Origin: an uncultured Clostridia bacterium
GTDB taxonomy: Bacteria > Bacillota > Clostridia > Oscillospirales > Acutalibacteraceae
Direction of reading: 5' to 3'
Assembly (NCBI GenBank): GCA_947625485.1
Contig: CANQOP010000015.1
Coordinates: 1 to 54,061, forward strand
DNA: 54,061 bases
The position numbers were made by a program, and so were the translations under genes. Shown piece by piece: positions 16,505-25,000 of the stretch. Under the pieces are notes generated by a model. It worked only from the letters and a program-made list of their open reading frames with translations, made no database searches and was not told the origin of the DNA. How positions within the stretch are numbered: the first letter of the stretch is position 1; each line of letters starts with the position of its first letter.

Positions 16505-17168
16505 GGTCGAGGGTCTCAAGGCGCTTATGGAAAACAGACAGGATATAAAATACGCCGATATGACATTTACAAAGGGTACGCTCGGTAATAGCGATGTCGT
16601 CGCGGTCGAGTGCGGCGTGGGTAAGGTAAACGCGGCTATGTGCGCTCAGGCGATGATAGACAAATTCAGCCCCGACGCCGTCATAAACAGCGGAGTTGCG
16701 GGCTCACTCTCGGACGAGGTCACGCTGTGCGATATGGTAGTCGGTACAGAGGTTCTCCAGCACGATATGAACGCGTCAGCTCTCGGCGACCCTGTGGGCG
16801 AAATTACCTTCCCCGACGAACACCGCACCTTTTTCCCCTGCGACGAAGAAATTTCGGAAAAGCTTTTCTCTATTTGCGAAAATATCGATGGCTCAAACAC
16901 GTTTAAGGGACGTATTGCCTCGGGCGATATTTTCGTGTCCCGCAGGAGCAAGCGCGAAATCATTAACCGACGCTTTGAAGCTCTTGCGTGCGAAATGGAG
17001 GGCGGCGCTGTCGGTCACGTCTGTTTCAGAAACAAAGTGCCGTTCTGCGTCTTTCGCGTAATTTCCGACGACCTCACCAACAATAAGGGTATGGATTTCA
17101 AGGAGTTCTGCGACGCCGCGAGCGAGAAGTCGATAAAAGCTGTTACTGAGCTTATAAGAGTTCTCTGA
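16473..17168 (+). CDS. mtnN: 5'-methylthioadenosine/S-adenosylhomocysteine nucleosidase
   Basis: 231 residues. It cleaves adenine from MTA and SAH, so it recycles the product of SAM-dependent methylases such as the RsmE encoded just upstream. The N-terminus MIGIICAMAVEVEGLKALM is the family start, GVGKVNAAMCAQAMID and NSGVAGSL follow, and the catalytic region EMEGGAVGHVCFRNKVPFCVFRVISDD contains the conserved Met-Glu and Asp. It starts inside the end of rsmE with a strong AAGGAG. No terminator was seen before the ilvB promoter. Confidence 0.95.
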   Translation: MIGIICAMAVEVEGLKALMENRQDIKYADMTFTKGTLGNSDVVAVECGVGKVNAAMCAQAMIDKFSPDAVINSGVAGSLSDEVTLCDMVVGTEVLQHDMNASALGDPVGEITFPDEHRTFFPCDEEISEKLFSICENIDGSNTFKGRIASGDIFVSRRSKREIINRRFEALACEMEGGAVGHVCFRNKVPFCVFRVISDDLTNNKGMDFKEFCDAASEKSIKAVTELIRVL

Positions 17169-17204
17169 TTGTCCGTTCAGGCTCATATCTTAAGCCCGAT
17201 TCTA

Positions 17205-17233
17205 TTGACAACGATTTTGCTTTTTAGTATAAT
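17205..17233 (+). promoter_or_regulatory. Consensus promoter of ilvB
   Basis: TTGACA, 17-base spacer, TATAAT: a perfect consensus match about 55 bases before the ilvB ATG. The leader is too short for a T-box or attenuator. Confidence 0.85.
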
Positions 17234-17288
17234 AAATCGGATATACGCATAAATTGTATGTAATTTTTAAGGAATGGAGTAGTTAAAG

Positions 17289-18956
17289 ATGCAGTTAACA
17301 GGTGCAGAAATCATCTGCGAATGTCTTATTGAGCAGGGCGTTGACACCGTTTTCGGCTATCCGGGCGGCGCGGCTCTGAATACATACGATGCTCTTTATA
17401 AATACAGCGATAAAATCAGACATATTCTCACAGCCCACGAGCAGGGAGCTGCTCACGCGGCGGACGGCTATGCACGCGCGACAGGCAAGGTCGGCGTATG
17501 CATAACGACCTCCGGACCCGGAGCGACGAACACCGTCACGGGTATCGCGACCGCTAATATCGACAGTATCCCTATGGTAATTATTACGGGAAACGTAAAC
17601 GTCGATTTGCTTGGAAAGGACAGCTTTCAGGAGGTTGACATAGTAGATATTGTAAAGCCTATTACAAAGGGAAGCTGTCTCGTTAAGAAGATTGAGGATT
17701 TAGCCCCCGCTATTCGCTCCGCGTTCACCCTCGCTATGGACGGCAGAAAGGGACCCGTTCTAATAGACGTTCCCAAGGACATCACAGCTCAGACGACCGA
17801 ATTCACAAGCCTTACTCCTACCGAAAAAGAAAGCGTTGAGGTAAAAGACGAAAACAGTATTTCAAATGCTGTTGAACTGATTAATAACTCCAGATTCCCG
17901 ATGATTTATGCGGGCGGCGGCATCATCAGCGCAAACGCGTCCGAACAGCTCGTTGAGTTTGCTGAAAAAATCGACGCTCCCGTATGCTGTTCGCTTATGG
18001 GACTGGGCTGTATTCCCGCAAGTCACAGGCTTAATATGGGCAACCTCGGTATGCACGGCGGCTACGAAACGGGTATGGCTACCGAAAAGTGCGACCTTTT
18101 AATCGCGTGCGGCGCGCGTTTCTCCGACCGTGTTGCGGGCGACCCCGATAAATTCGGCGCGCAGGCGAACATAATTCACATAGATATTGACGAAAATGAG
18201 ATAGATAAAAACGTTAAAACAAGCAACCACATTATCGGCGATATGGCAGACGTGCTTAACATTCTCAACGACCGCGTTGAAAGTCAGAATCACGCCGAGT
18301 GGCTTGTTCAGCTTGAAAATTGGAAAAACGAGAAAAAAGTGCCCAAGGACGTCCGCGAGGGTTATGTTGCTCCGCAGGATATTCTCTCTGCTTTAAACGA
18401 GATTAAACGCGACGGCGATATAATTGCGACCGACGTAGGTCAGCACCAGATGTGGGTTGCTCAGTATTCGAATATTGAACAGCCGCGCACGCTTCTCACC
18501 TCGGGCGGTATGGGTACTATGGGCTTCGGTATGGGCGCGGCAATCGGCGCTCAGTGCAGTAATCCGAAAAAACGCGTATTCCTCGTAACGGGAGACGGAA
18601 GCTTCCATATGAATTTAAACGAGCTTGTAACGCTTAAATCGTACAATTTGCCCATAGTCGTGCTTATTATGAATAACACTGTGCTCGGAATGGTAAGACA
18701 ATGGCAGAAGCTCTTCTACGAAAACCGCTTTTCCCAGACCGACCCCAAACGCGCGACAGACTTTGTAAAACTCGCGCAGGCATTCGGCGTGGAGGGCCTG
18801 AGAATTGAAAAAACCGAGCAGATAAAAACCGTCCTTGAGCAGGCGGTAAGTCTGAACGCTCCCGTAGTCGTAGACTGCAGAATAAGCCCGGACACGAATG
18901 TCCTCCCGATGATACCGCCGGGAAAAACGGTCAACGAAATTGTAACCGAAATGTAA
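17289..18956 (+). CDS. ilvB: Acetolactate synthase large subunit
   Basis: 555 residues, thiamine-diphosphate enzyme that condenses pyruvate with pyruvate or 2-oxobutyrate in valine, leucine and isoleucine synthesis. N-terminal GYPGGAALNTYDALYK and the catalytic Glu in HEQGAAHAADGYARATGKVG; a central FAD-type domain with GNLGMHGGYETGMATEKCDLLIACGARF; and the C-terminal ThDP motif GDGSFHMNLNELVTLKSYNLPIVVLIMNN. The C-terminus resembles biosynthetic AHAS rather than the catabolic AlsS type. No ilvN regulatory subunit gene lies next to it. It has its own promoter and terminator and so appears to be a single-gene unit. Confidence 0.95.
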   Translation: MQLTGAEIICECLIEQGVDTVFGYPGGAALNTYDALYKYSDKIRHILTAHEQGAAHAADGYARATGKVGVCITTSGPGATNTVTGIATANIDSIPMVIITGNVNVDLLGKDSFQEVDIVDIVKPITKGSCLVKKIEDLAPAIRSAFTLAMDGRKGPVLIDVPKDITAQTTEFTSLTPTEKESVEVKDENSISNAVELINNSRFPMIYAGGGIISANASEQLVEFAEKIDAPVCCSLMGLGCIPASHRLNMGNLGMHGGYETGMATEKCDLLIACGARFSDRVAGDPDKFGAQANIIHIDIDENEIDKNVKTSNHIIGDMADVLNILNDRVESQNHAEWLVQLENWKNEKKVPKDVREGYVAPQDILSALNEIKRDGDIIATDVGQHQMWVAQYSNIEQPRTLLTSGGMGTMGFGMGAAIGAQCSNPKKRVFLVTGDGSFHMNLNELVTLKSYNLPIVVLIMNNTVLGMVRQWQKLFYENRFSQTDPKRATDFVKLAQAFGVEGLRIEKTEQIKTVLEQAVSLNAPVVVDCRISPDTNVLPMIPPGKTVNEIVTEM

Positions 18957-18960
18957 AAGG

Positions 18961-18990
18961 AAAACCCTCGACAAATGTCGGGGGTTTAAA
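18961..18990 (+). terminator. Intrinsic terminator of ilvB
   Basis: Stem AACCCTCGAC/GTCGGGGGTT with an AAAT loop a few bases after the ilvB stop, followed by TTTAAATT. Confidence 0.75.
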
Positions 18991-19030
18991 TTATGCGCAA
19001 ACCTTTTCGGTATTATTCGGTTTTAAATAA

Positions 19031-19618
19031 CTAAAAATTGCGAATAAGCTGGATTACCCTTCCGAGCAAAATAACCTTGTCCACAATAATCGGCTCAAAA
19101 TCGTCGTTTTCGGGCTGTAGGCGGAAGTGTCCGTCCTCCTTATAAAAGCGCTTTACGGTAGCGCTGTCGTCAACGAGAGCAACGACGATTTCGCCGTTCT
19201 GAGCAACAGGCGTACGCTCTACAATAAGAATATCGTCAGGAAGTATACCCGCGTTCATCATACTGTAGCCCTGAACCCTGAGAGCGAAAAGCTCCTTATC
19301 CTTGCTTACGGATTTATCTACGGGTATATAGCACTCCACGTCCTCGATAGCGACGATCGGATTGCCTGCGGCGACTTTTCCGAGCAGAGGAACGCCCTTT
19401 GCCTTTACCTCTCCGACAACGCGTATACAGCGGTTAAGCCCCGCGTCGCGCTCAATAAGACCGTGAGCCTCCAAGGCCTTGAGGTACAGATGTGCGGTAG
19501 AGGTGGATTTGAGGTTGCAAGCGGAGCAAATCTCGCGGACAGACGGTATCCTGCCCTCCTGCGAGCACTCAACAACGAAGTTATAAACAGCCATCTGCTT
19601 ATCGTTTAAAGATTTCAT
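19031..19618 (-). CDS. lexA: LexA repressor
   Basis: 195 residues. It represses SOS genes and is inactivated by RecA-stimulated self-cleavage. The N-terminal winged helix includes IPSVREICSACNLKSTSTAHLYLKALEAHGLIER; the cleavage site is Ala84-Gly85 (KVAAGNP); the catalytic pair is Ser119 in VQGYSMMNAG and Lys156 in DSATVKRFY. Start at the ATG with AAGGAGG upstream; the longer frame to 19726 runs through the promoter. Two 10-bp palindromes CAAACGTTTR in its promoter are candidate LexA sites. It faces away from the candidate small RNA at about 19868. Confidence 0.95.
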   Translation of the reverse strand: MKSLNDKQMAVYNFVVECSQEGRIPSVREICSACNLKSTSTAHLYLKALEAHGLIERDAGLNRCIRVVGEVKAKGVPLLGKVAAGNPIVAIEDVECYIPVDKSVSKDKELFALRVQGYSMMNAGILPDDILIVERTPVAQNGEIVVALVDDSATVKRFYKEDGHFRLQPENDDFEPIIVDKVILLGRVIQLIRNF

Positions 19619-19655
19619 AGAAATCCTCCTTATCGACATTCTTATTATTAAACAT

Positions 19656-19691
19656 ATGATAACACAAACGTTTATAAATTGCAAACGTTTG
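19656..19691 (-). promoter_or_regulatory. lexA promoter with two CAAACGTTTR palindromes
   Basis: On the minus strand: -35 TTTGCA (19685-19680), 18-base spacer, -10 TATCAT (19661-19656). Palindromes at 19665-19674 and 19682-19691 cover the spacer and -35, 17 bp apart. The second also fits a relaxed Gram-positive LexA box, AAAC-N4-GTTT. Autorepression is likely but inferred. Confidence 0.6.
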
Positions 19692-19865
19692 TTTAATTTT
19701 TCCCGCAAAAAAATGCGCATACGCACGTTTAGCGTAATGCTGCGCGGAAAATATAAAATAAAAAGTACAAAACATCATTAAATGTATATTTTCGGCGGAA
19801 AATTTCAGTCTAAGTTCAAGGAAAATTCACACAGTTTTCATATTTGCGTTGTTTAATATATACAT

Positions 19866-20003
19866 ACCGAAAGCAGAACCGCAACTGCTGAGGTATGTTC
19901 TACCCTCCTCTGTAGGTCGGCTTAGAGACCTACAATTTGTACCCCTCATTTTCTTTTGAACAGGGAAAACGCCGAGTCTGTTTTAAGACTCGGCGTTTTC
20001 GGT
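19866..20003 (+). ncRNA. Candidate small structured RNA with strong terminator
   Basis: No reading frame of note. A plausible promoter (TTTTCA at 19835, 18-base spacer, TATACA at 19859) is followed by three hairpins: AGCAG/CTGCT with an 8-base loop (about 19871-19888), GAGGTA/TACCCTC (about 19890-19907), and GTAGGTC/GACCTAC (about 19911-19932), then the terminator at 19966-19999. The unit would be about 130 nt and free-standing, because the next gene downstream points the other way. No match to 6S, SRP or tmRNA consensus was recognised. It could still be a divergent form of a known RNA. Confidence 0.45.
19966..19999 (+). terminator. Strong intrinsic terminator after the candidate RNA
   Basis: Perfect 14-bp stem AAAACGCCGAGTCT/AGACTCGGCGTTTT with a six-base loop; A and T flanks make it usable in both directions. 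Confidence 0.85.
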
Positions 20004-20035
20004 ATTATTGGTTTTTAAACTGAATATAAAAAGCA

Positions 20036-20062
20036 AAAACCGCCCCGAAAAGCGGTTTTTTC
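20036..20062 (-). terminator. Terminator of the HAAS-protein/padR operon
   Basis: Stem AAAACCGC/GCGGTTTT around CCCGAAAA, 20 bases after the padR stop on the minus strand. Confidence 0.75.
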
Positions 20063-20080
20063 CCTGAGTATAGAGCGCGT

Positions 20081-20410
20081 TTAAAATGAAAAAGATAACA
20101 CCTTGTCTACCGAACCCGAGTAGACCTTCCATTCCTCGCGCTTTGTCTCGAGCTGTCGGAGTCCCTTTTTTGTAAGGTGGTAGTATTTTCTCTTTCGATT
20201 CTCAAACTCCTCCCAATACGACTCCAGAAAGCCTTCCTTTTCGAGCGCATGCAAAATCGGGTACAAAGTCCCCTCCTTTAGCTCAAACACATTCTCGCTG
20301 CGGTTTTCAAGCTCCTTTATGATTTTGTAGCCGTAGAGGTCCTGCCCCTTGAGCACGCTCATAACGAGCAGTGACGTGCTCCCCTTGATAAGTTCCTTGC
20401 TTATTTTCAT
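20081..20410 (-). CDS. PadR-family transcriptional regulator
   Basis: 109 residues. Winged helix typical of PadR: KELIKGSTSLLVMSVLKGQDLYGYKIIKELE, then LKEGTLYPILHALEKEGFLESYWEE and KYYHLTKKGLRQLE. The C-terminal dimer helix is short, as in the PadR-s2 class. The start is the ATG with TAGGAG upstream; a Met three codons earlier has no site. It follows the HAAS-domain membrane protein by 27 bases; in most genomes padR precedes that partner, so the order is reversed here. The operon promoter carries two perfect dyads, probably its operators. Confidence 0.9.
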   Translation of the reverse strand: MKISKELIKGSTSLLVMSVLKGQDLYGYKIIKELENRSENVFELKEGTLYPILHALEKEGFLESYWEEFENRKRKYYHLTKKGLRQLETKREEWKVYSGSVDKVLSFSF

Positions 20411-20437
20411 ATTTATCACACTCCTAAGTTCTGAAAT

Positions 20438-21907
20438 TTATCTCAATATGCTCGGTATATCCGTCATATCGGGTATACTCTCGGTCTCTTCTTCGTAAAA
20501 ATCTATATCTTCATATAAATCGTTAATTACTGCGTTTTCCTTGAGCACGCCCTTCTTAAATTCGAGTCTCGTTTCGCTGTCCCACGAATTCAAGGGTCCG
20601 TAATAATCGTCTGTCAGGAAGATAAATGTCACTTCATTCCCCGATTTCATTACGCCGACAGCCCTGTCGTGCACGTCGCTTTTCATAAACTCCTCAAGAG
20701 TCGTTTTATTTCCTGCGGTCTTATACTTCTTTAGCTCGCCGCTCCGGACGCGCAAGTACTTGTTTAGAGGGATGCGGTCATTCTCTGGGGACGCATAGAC
20801 ATCGAACATTATATACATATCGTCATCGTCGAAACCGCTGAGACAAAGCTCATTATTATTTTCACGATAGCGGTATATACGACCCATTAAATCGTACCTC
20901 ACTTGTGCCTTAAATCCCGCTCTTTCCATATCCTCCAAAATTTTATCCTTTGATTTGGATAAATCCTCATTTACAACAAATTCTATCATTTTCTTCCTAA
21001 GAGCCTCATTATCCGAAACCTTAACCTCGAGTGACTGCAGGGCAAATACTGTAAAAATGCTCATAAGAAGTACGTTTGCAGTCACAAAAACGGCGGCAGT
21101 TTTACTAAATATCTTTAAAGTTTTCGATATACCCCTCTCCGACTTCAGCCTCTCCCTGAGAGTGACTTTCAAGAAGATAAATGCGCTCCACGTTATCAGG
21201 AAAATAAAGGTCAGGGCAGATAAACAGGTAAATACGGGCATAGCAAATTCATCTATCCTGCCGTATGCGAAGATACTGTCCTTATACGCGAAAATTCCGC
21301 CGGTACATAGGGTAAAGAGCATATAAAACATAGGCTCAAAAACAGCAGAAAATGACTTTGCAAGAAAAAGGAACGCTCCGGTATCACTGTATTTGCTTCC
21401 CAAAAGACTGTATCCGATTTCAGTTACAAAGGGCAGAGAAAAAGCAAGAACAAAAACGAGAAAGGCGAAAACTGCCACAGCAACAAATTTACTGTTTCTC
21501 CTGTTCGCTGTACTAAGGAGCACAACAAACACCGCGAAAATCGCGCACGAAAGGAAATCAAGCGTAATCGTGCGGGGAAAGTTATGCGTTGCGTCTGTGT
21601 AATCGTAAGAAAGGTTCACGCCAAAAGACATAATCAGGAAAATAACAGCCAGCACGCAGAGCGTAACAATATTAATCGGGATTCTGTACCACTTTTCGTT
21701 ATGGAGGGAATTAAGAGAAAGCGCGGTCTCCTCGGGGTCGCCCATATCCTCAAGAGCGCGTTTCTGCGCTTCCTGTTCACTGTAACCTAACTCGCGGTAA
21801 TAATCCGTTTTTTCCGCAATATGCGACTCCAGCTCGGACAAAACCTGACTTTTTGCCCGCTTATTTTTCAGTAAAGCGGCAGCCTTATCGAGATATTCGT
21901 TTTGCAT
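20438..21907 (-). CDS. HAAS/DUF1700-type multi-pass membrane protein, PadR partner
   Basis: 489 residues. Residues about 1-60 (YLDKAAALLKNKRAKSQVLSELESHIAEK, GYSEQEAQKRALEDMGDPEETALSLNSLH) form the helical HAAS (permease-prefix) domain that is commonly encoded with PadR regulators. About six hydrophobic segments follow between residues 70 and 300, and the C-terminal 190 residues are soluble and unrecognised. Such proteins are thought to work with the PadR partner in membrane-linked signalling, but the mechanism is not known. First gene of a two-gene operon under a consensus promoter with two dyads. Confidence 0.8.
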   Translation of the reverse strand: MQNEYLDKAAALLKNKRAKSQVLSELESHIAEKTDYYRELGYSEQEAQKRALEDMGDPEETALSLNSLHNEKWYRIPINIVTLCVLAVIFLIMSFGVNLSYDYTDATHNFPRTITLDFLSCAIFAVFVVLLSTANRRNSKFVAVAVFAFLVFVLAFSLPFVTEIGYSLLGSKYSDTGAFLFLAKSFSAVFEPMFYMLFTLCTGGIFAYKDSIFAYGRIDEFAMPVFTCLSALTFIFLITWSAFIFLKVTLRERLKSERGISKTLKIFSKTAAVFVTANVLLMSIFTVFALQSLEVKVSDNEALRKKMIEFVVNEDLSKSKDKILEDMERAGFKAQVRYDLMGRIYRYRENNNELCLSGFDDDDMYIMFDVYASPENDRIPLNKYLRVRSGELKKYKTAGNKTTLEEFMKSDVHDRAVGVMKSGNEVTFIFLTDDYYGPLNSWDSETRLEFKKGVLKENAVINDLYEDIDFYEEETESIPDMTDIPSILR

Positions 21908-21936
21908 AAACGCACCACCTTATGGTTTTCGATATA

Positions 21937-21986
21937 CATAGAAATTCTATGCATTATATTATACCTAGATTTCCTAGGCTTGTCAA
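21937..21986 (-). promoter_or_regulatory. Consensus promoter with two dyad operators (padR operon)
   Basis: On the minus strand: TTGACA (21986-21981), 17-base spacer, TATAAT (21963-21958), a full consensus. The spacer contains CCTAG-N5-CTAGG (21964-21978); the early transcribed region contains the perfect palindrome CATAGAA-A-TTCTATG (21937-21951). Such a strong promoter probably needs tight repression, with PadR the obvious candidate. Confidence 0.75.
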
Positions 21987-22020
21987 GAGGTTTTTTATTT
22001 TATAATCACTCAATAACGCG

Positions 22021-22047
22021 AAAAACCGCCCCGAAAGGCGGTTTTGA
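22021..22047 (-). terminator. Intrinsic terminator of purL
   Basis: Stem AAAACCGCC/GGCGGTTTT with a CCGAAA loop about 30 bases after the purL stop; minus-strand T run follows. Confidence 0.8.
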
Positions 22048-22075
22048 TTTTATCAATAGTATATTTTATTGTTTA

Positions 22076-25000
22076 TTATTTAAAATACTTAACGCCGCTC
22101 TCGAAAATGAGCTGGTCCTTAGCGAACGGAACGTTTGCATAGAGATTATCTCCCTTTCGCTCGGAGTGACCCATCTTTCCGAGAATTCGTCCGTCGGGAC
22201 TCGTGATACCCTCAATCGCGCATACCGAGCCGTTTACGTTATACGCAATATCGTCGCTCGGATTGCCGCTCAGGTCAACGTACTGCGTCGCAACCTGACC
22301 GTTTTCGATAAGGCGTTTAACCGTCTCGCTGTCAGCCATAAACCGACCCTCTCCGTGAGAAACGGGGACTGCGAACACATCGCCTGCGTTCACGCCCGAG
22401 AACCAAGGAGACTTCACGGAGGTAACGCGCGTGTACGCCATATGCGAGATATGCCTGCCGACCGTATTAAAGGTCAGAGTCGGGTCGGACGGCTTAATGT
22501 CGCGGACTTCGCCGTAGGGCACAAGACCGAGCTTTATGAGCGCCTGGAAGCCGTTGCAGATACCGAGCATAAGACCGTCGCGATTATTAAGGAGGTTGTC
22601 CACAGCTTCCTTAACCTTCGGGTTGCGGAATGTGGTCGCGATAAACTTGCCCGAACCGTCGGGCTCGTCTCCGCCCGAAAAACCGCCGGGGAACATAATT
22701 ATCTGACTTCGGTCTATGATTTCGACCATTCTATTGATGGTGTCCTCAATATCGGAGGGTCTAAGGTTCTTAACTATAAGGAGCTCGGCGTCAGCGCCTG
22801 CTTTCCCGAATGCGCGGGCCGTGTCAACCTCGCAGTTTGTACCGGGGAATACGGGGATAAATACTGTCGGTCTTGCGGTTCTGATTACAGGCGACGAATT
22901 ATTTCTTTGCGTATAGAGTGGCGCGCTGTGTTCAATTTTCGGGCATTCCGCCTGCGTTGGGAATACCTTTTCAAGCGGAGCAGTCCACTCAGCAATGATT
23001 TCGCCGATTTGAATTTTCTTAGCGTTGATTTCGATTTCTGCATTTTCCGTTACCTCACCGAGCAGATAGCTTGTCACGCCCCTGTCGAGTTCCGCACCGC
23101 TCTCAAGCTCCAGAATAAGCGAGCCCGAAAGGGGAGCGAACAGTTCGTCGTGCGTAAGCTCCTTTTCAAACTTAAATCCCAAGTTATTACCGAGGCACGC
23201 CTTGCATACCGAGGCAGCCGCGCCGCCCTCCTTTACAACGGACGCGGAGAGCACCCTGCCCTCGTCCATAAGCGCGTAAACAGCGTTATACATAGCTTTG
23301 AGCTTTTCCCACTCAGGCATAAGCGTTTCTTTATTTTCGGGAACAGGAACGTAAATTACCCTGCTTCCCGCCTTCTTAAACTCCGCGGAAATCGTCTTGC
23401 TCGCCTTGGTCATAGCAACGGCAAATGAAACGAGAGTCGGCGGAACGTCGATAGTCTCGAACGTGCCGCTCATAGAGTCCTTGCCGCCGATTGACGGTAT
23501 TCCGAGCTTTAGCTGAGCCTCCATTGCGCCGAGCAGAGCCGCCGCAGGCTTGCCCCAACGCTCGGGCTTGTCCATAAGTCTCTCGAAATACTCCTGGAAC
23601 GTAAGACGCGCTTTGAGCGGATACGCGCCGATTGCCAAAAGCTTTGAAAGCGACTCAACAACCGCGTAGGCTGAGCCGTGGAACGGGCTCCAGCGCGAAA
23701 CCGCGGGGATAAAGCCGTAGGACATCGCTGTTGCGTCGTCCGTCTCGCCTTTAAGGAGCGGAATTTTAGCCGCCATAGCCTCCTGCGGAGTGAGCTGAGT
23801 TTTTCCTCCGAACGGCATAATTACCGTCCCCGCGCCGATACTCGCGTCAAAACGCTCGGACAGACCAATCTGCGAGCAAACCTCGAGACGTGCCATATTC
23901 TTCTTTACAGCCTCGTCGGTTTTAAGACCTCTCAAAACCTCAGGGCAGGTATTTCTGTAGCAGTTATTCCCGTCGGGCGCGGTAATAAACGCGTTTGAAA
24001 CCTGAGTTACGCCGTTTGTATTAAGAAATTCGCGGGATAAATCTACAATAGTCCTGCCTCTCCACTGCATTGTGAGACGCGGACTCTCGGTAACGACCGC
24101 GACCGCGGTAGCCTCGAGATTTTCAGTTTCCGAGAGGGCGATAAATCTCTCGACGTCAGCTTTATCGAGCACAACAGCCATACGCTCCTGAGACTCGGAA
24201 ATAGCAAGCTCCGTGCCGTCAAGGCCCTCGTACTTCTTCGTAACCTTGTCGAGGTCTACCGTGAGACCGTCGGCAAGTTCGCCGATTGCAACGCATACGC
24301 CGCCTGCGCCGAAGTCATTACAGCGCTTTATCATTTTAGCAACCTCGGGGTTGCGGAAAAGTCTCTGAATTTTTCTCTCCGTCGGAGGATTACCCTTCTG
24401 AACCTCTGCGCCGCAAGTCTCGATAGAGCTCATTGTGTGCGCCTTTGAAGAGCCTGTCGCGCCGCCGCAGCCGTCTCTTCCGGTTCTGCCGCCGAGGAGT
24501 ACAATCACATCGTCGGGAGCAGGAACCTCACGGATAACGTTTTCCTTCGGAGACGCGCCGATTACCGCGCCGATTTCCATACGCTTTGCGACATAGCCCT
24601 TATCGTAAAGCTCCACGACCTGACCAGTGGCGAGACCTATCTGGTTGCCGTAGGAGGAATATCCCTGAGCGGCTCCCGTCGTAATCTTGCGGCTGGGGAG
24701 CTTTCCCTCCATAGTATCCTTAAACGCAACGGTCGGGTCGCCCGAGCCGGTTACGCGCATAGCCTGGTATATGTACGCGCGTCCCGAGAGCGGGTCGCGG
24801 ATAGCTCCGCCGAGGCAGGTAGCCGCGCCGCCGAAAGGCTCTATTTCCGTGGGGTGGTTATGGGTCTCGTTCTTGAACTGAACGAGCCATTTCTCCGTTT
24901 TCCCGTCAACAGTAACGGGAACCTCGATAGAGCAGGCGTTTATCTCCTCGCTCTCATCAAGATCGGGTATAAGACCTCGCTTTTTGAGGGTTTTCATACC

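Noticed and set aside
17169..17288. T-box or peptide attenuator for ilvB
   Set aside because: The leader after the promoter is only about 50 bases and has no T-box motif, leader peptide or terminator.
21902..23428. 508-codon open frame on the plus strand
   Set aside because: It is antisense to the C-terminal part of purL, has no ribosome site, and an unnatural composition rich in Arg, Val and Cys, a codon-bias shadow of purL.
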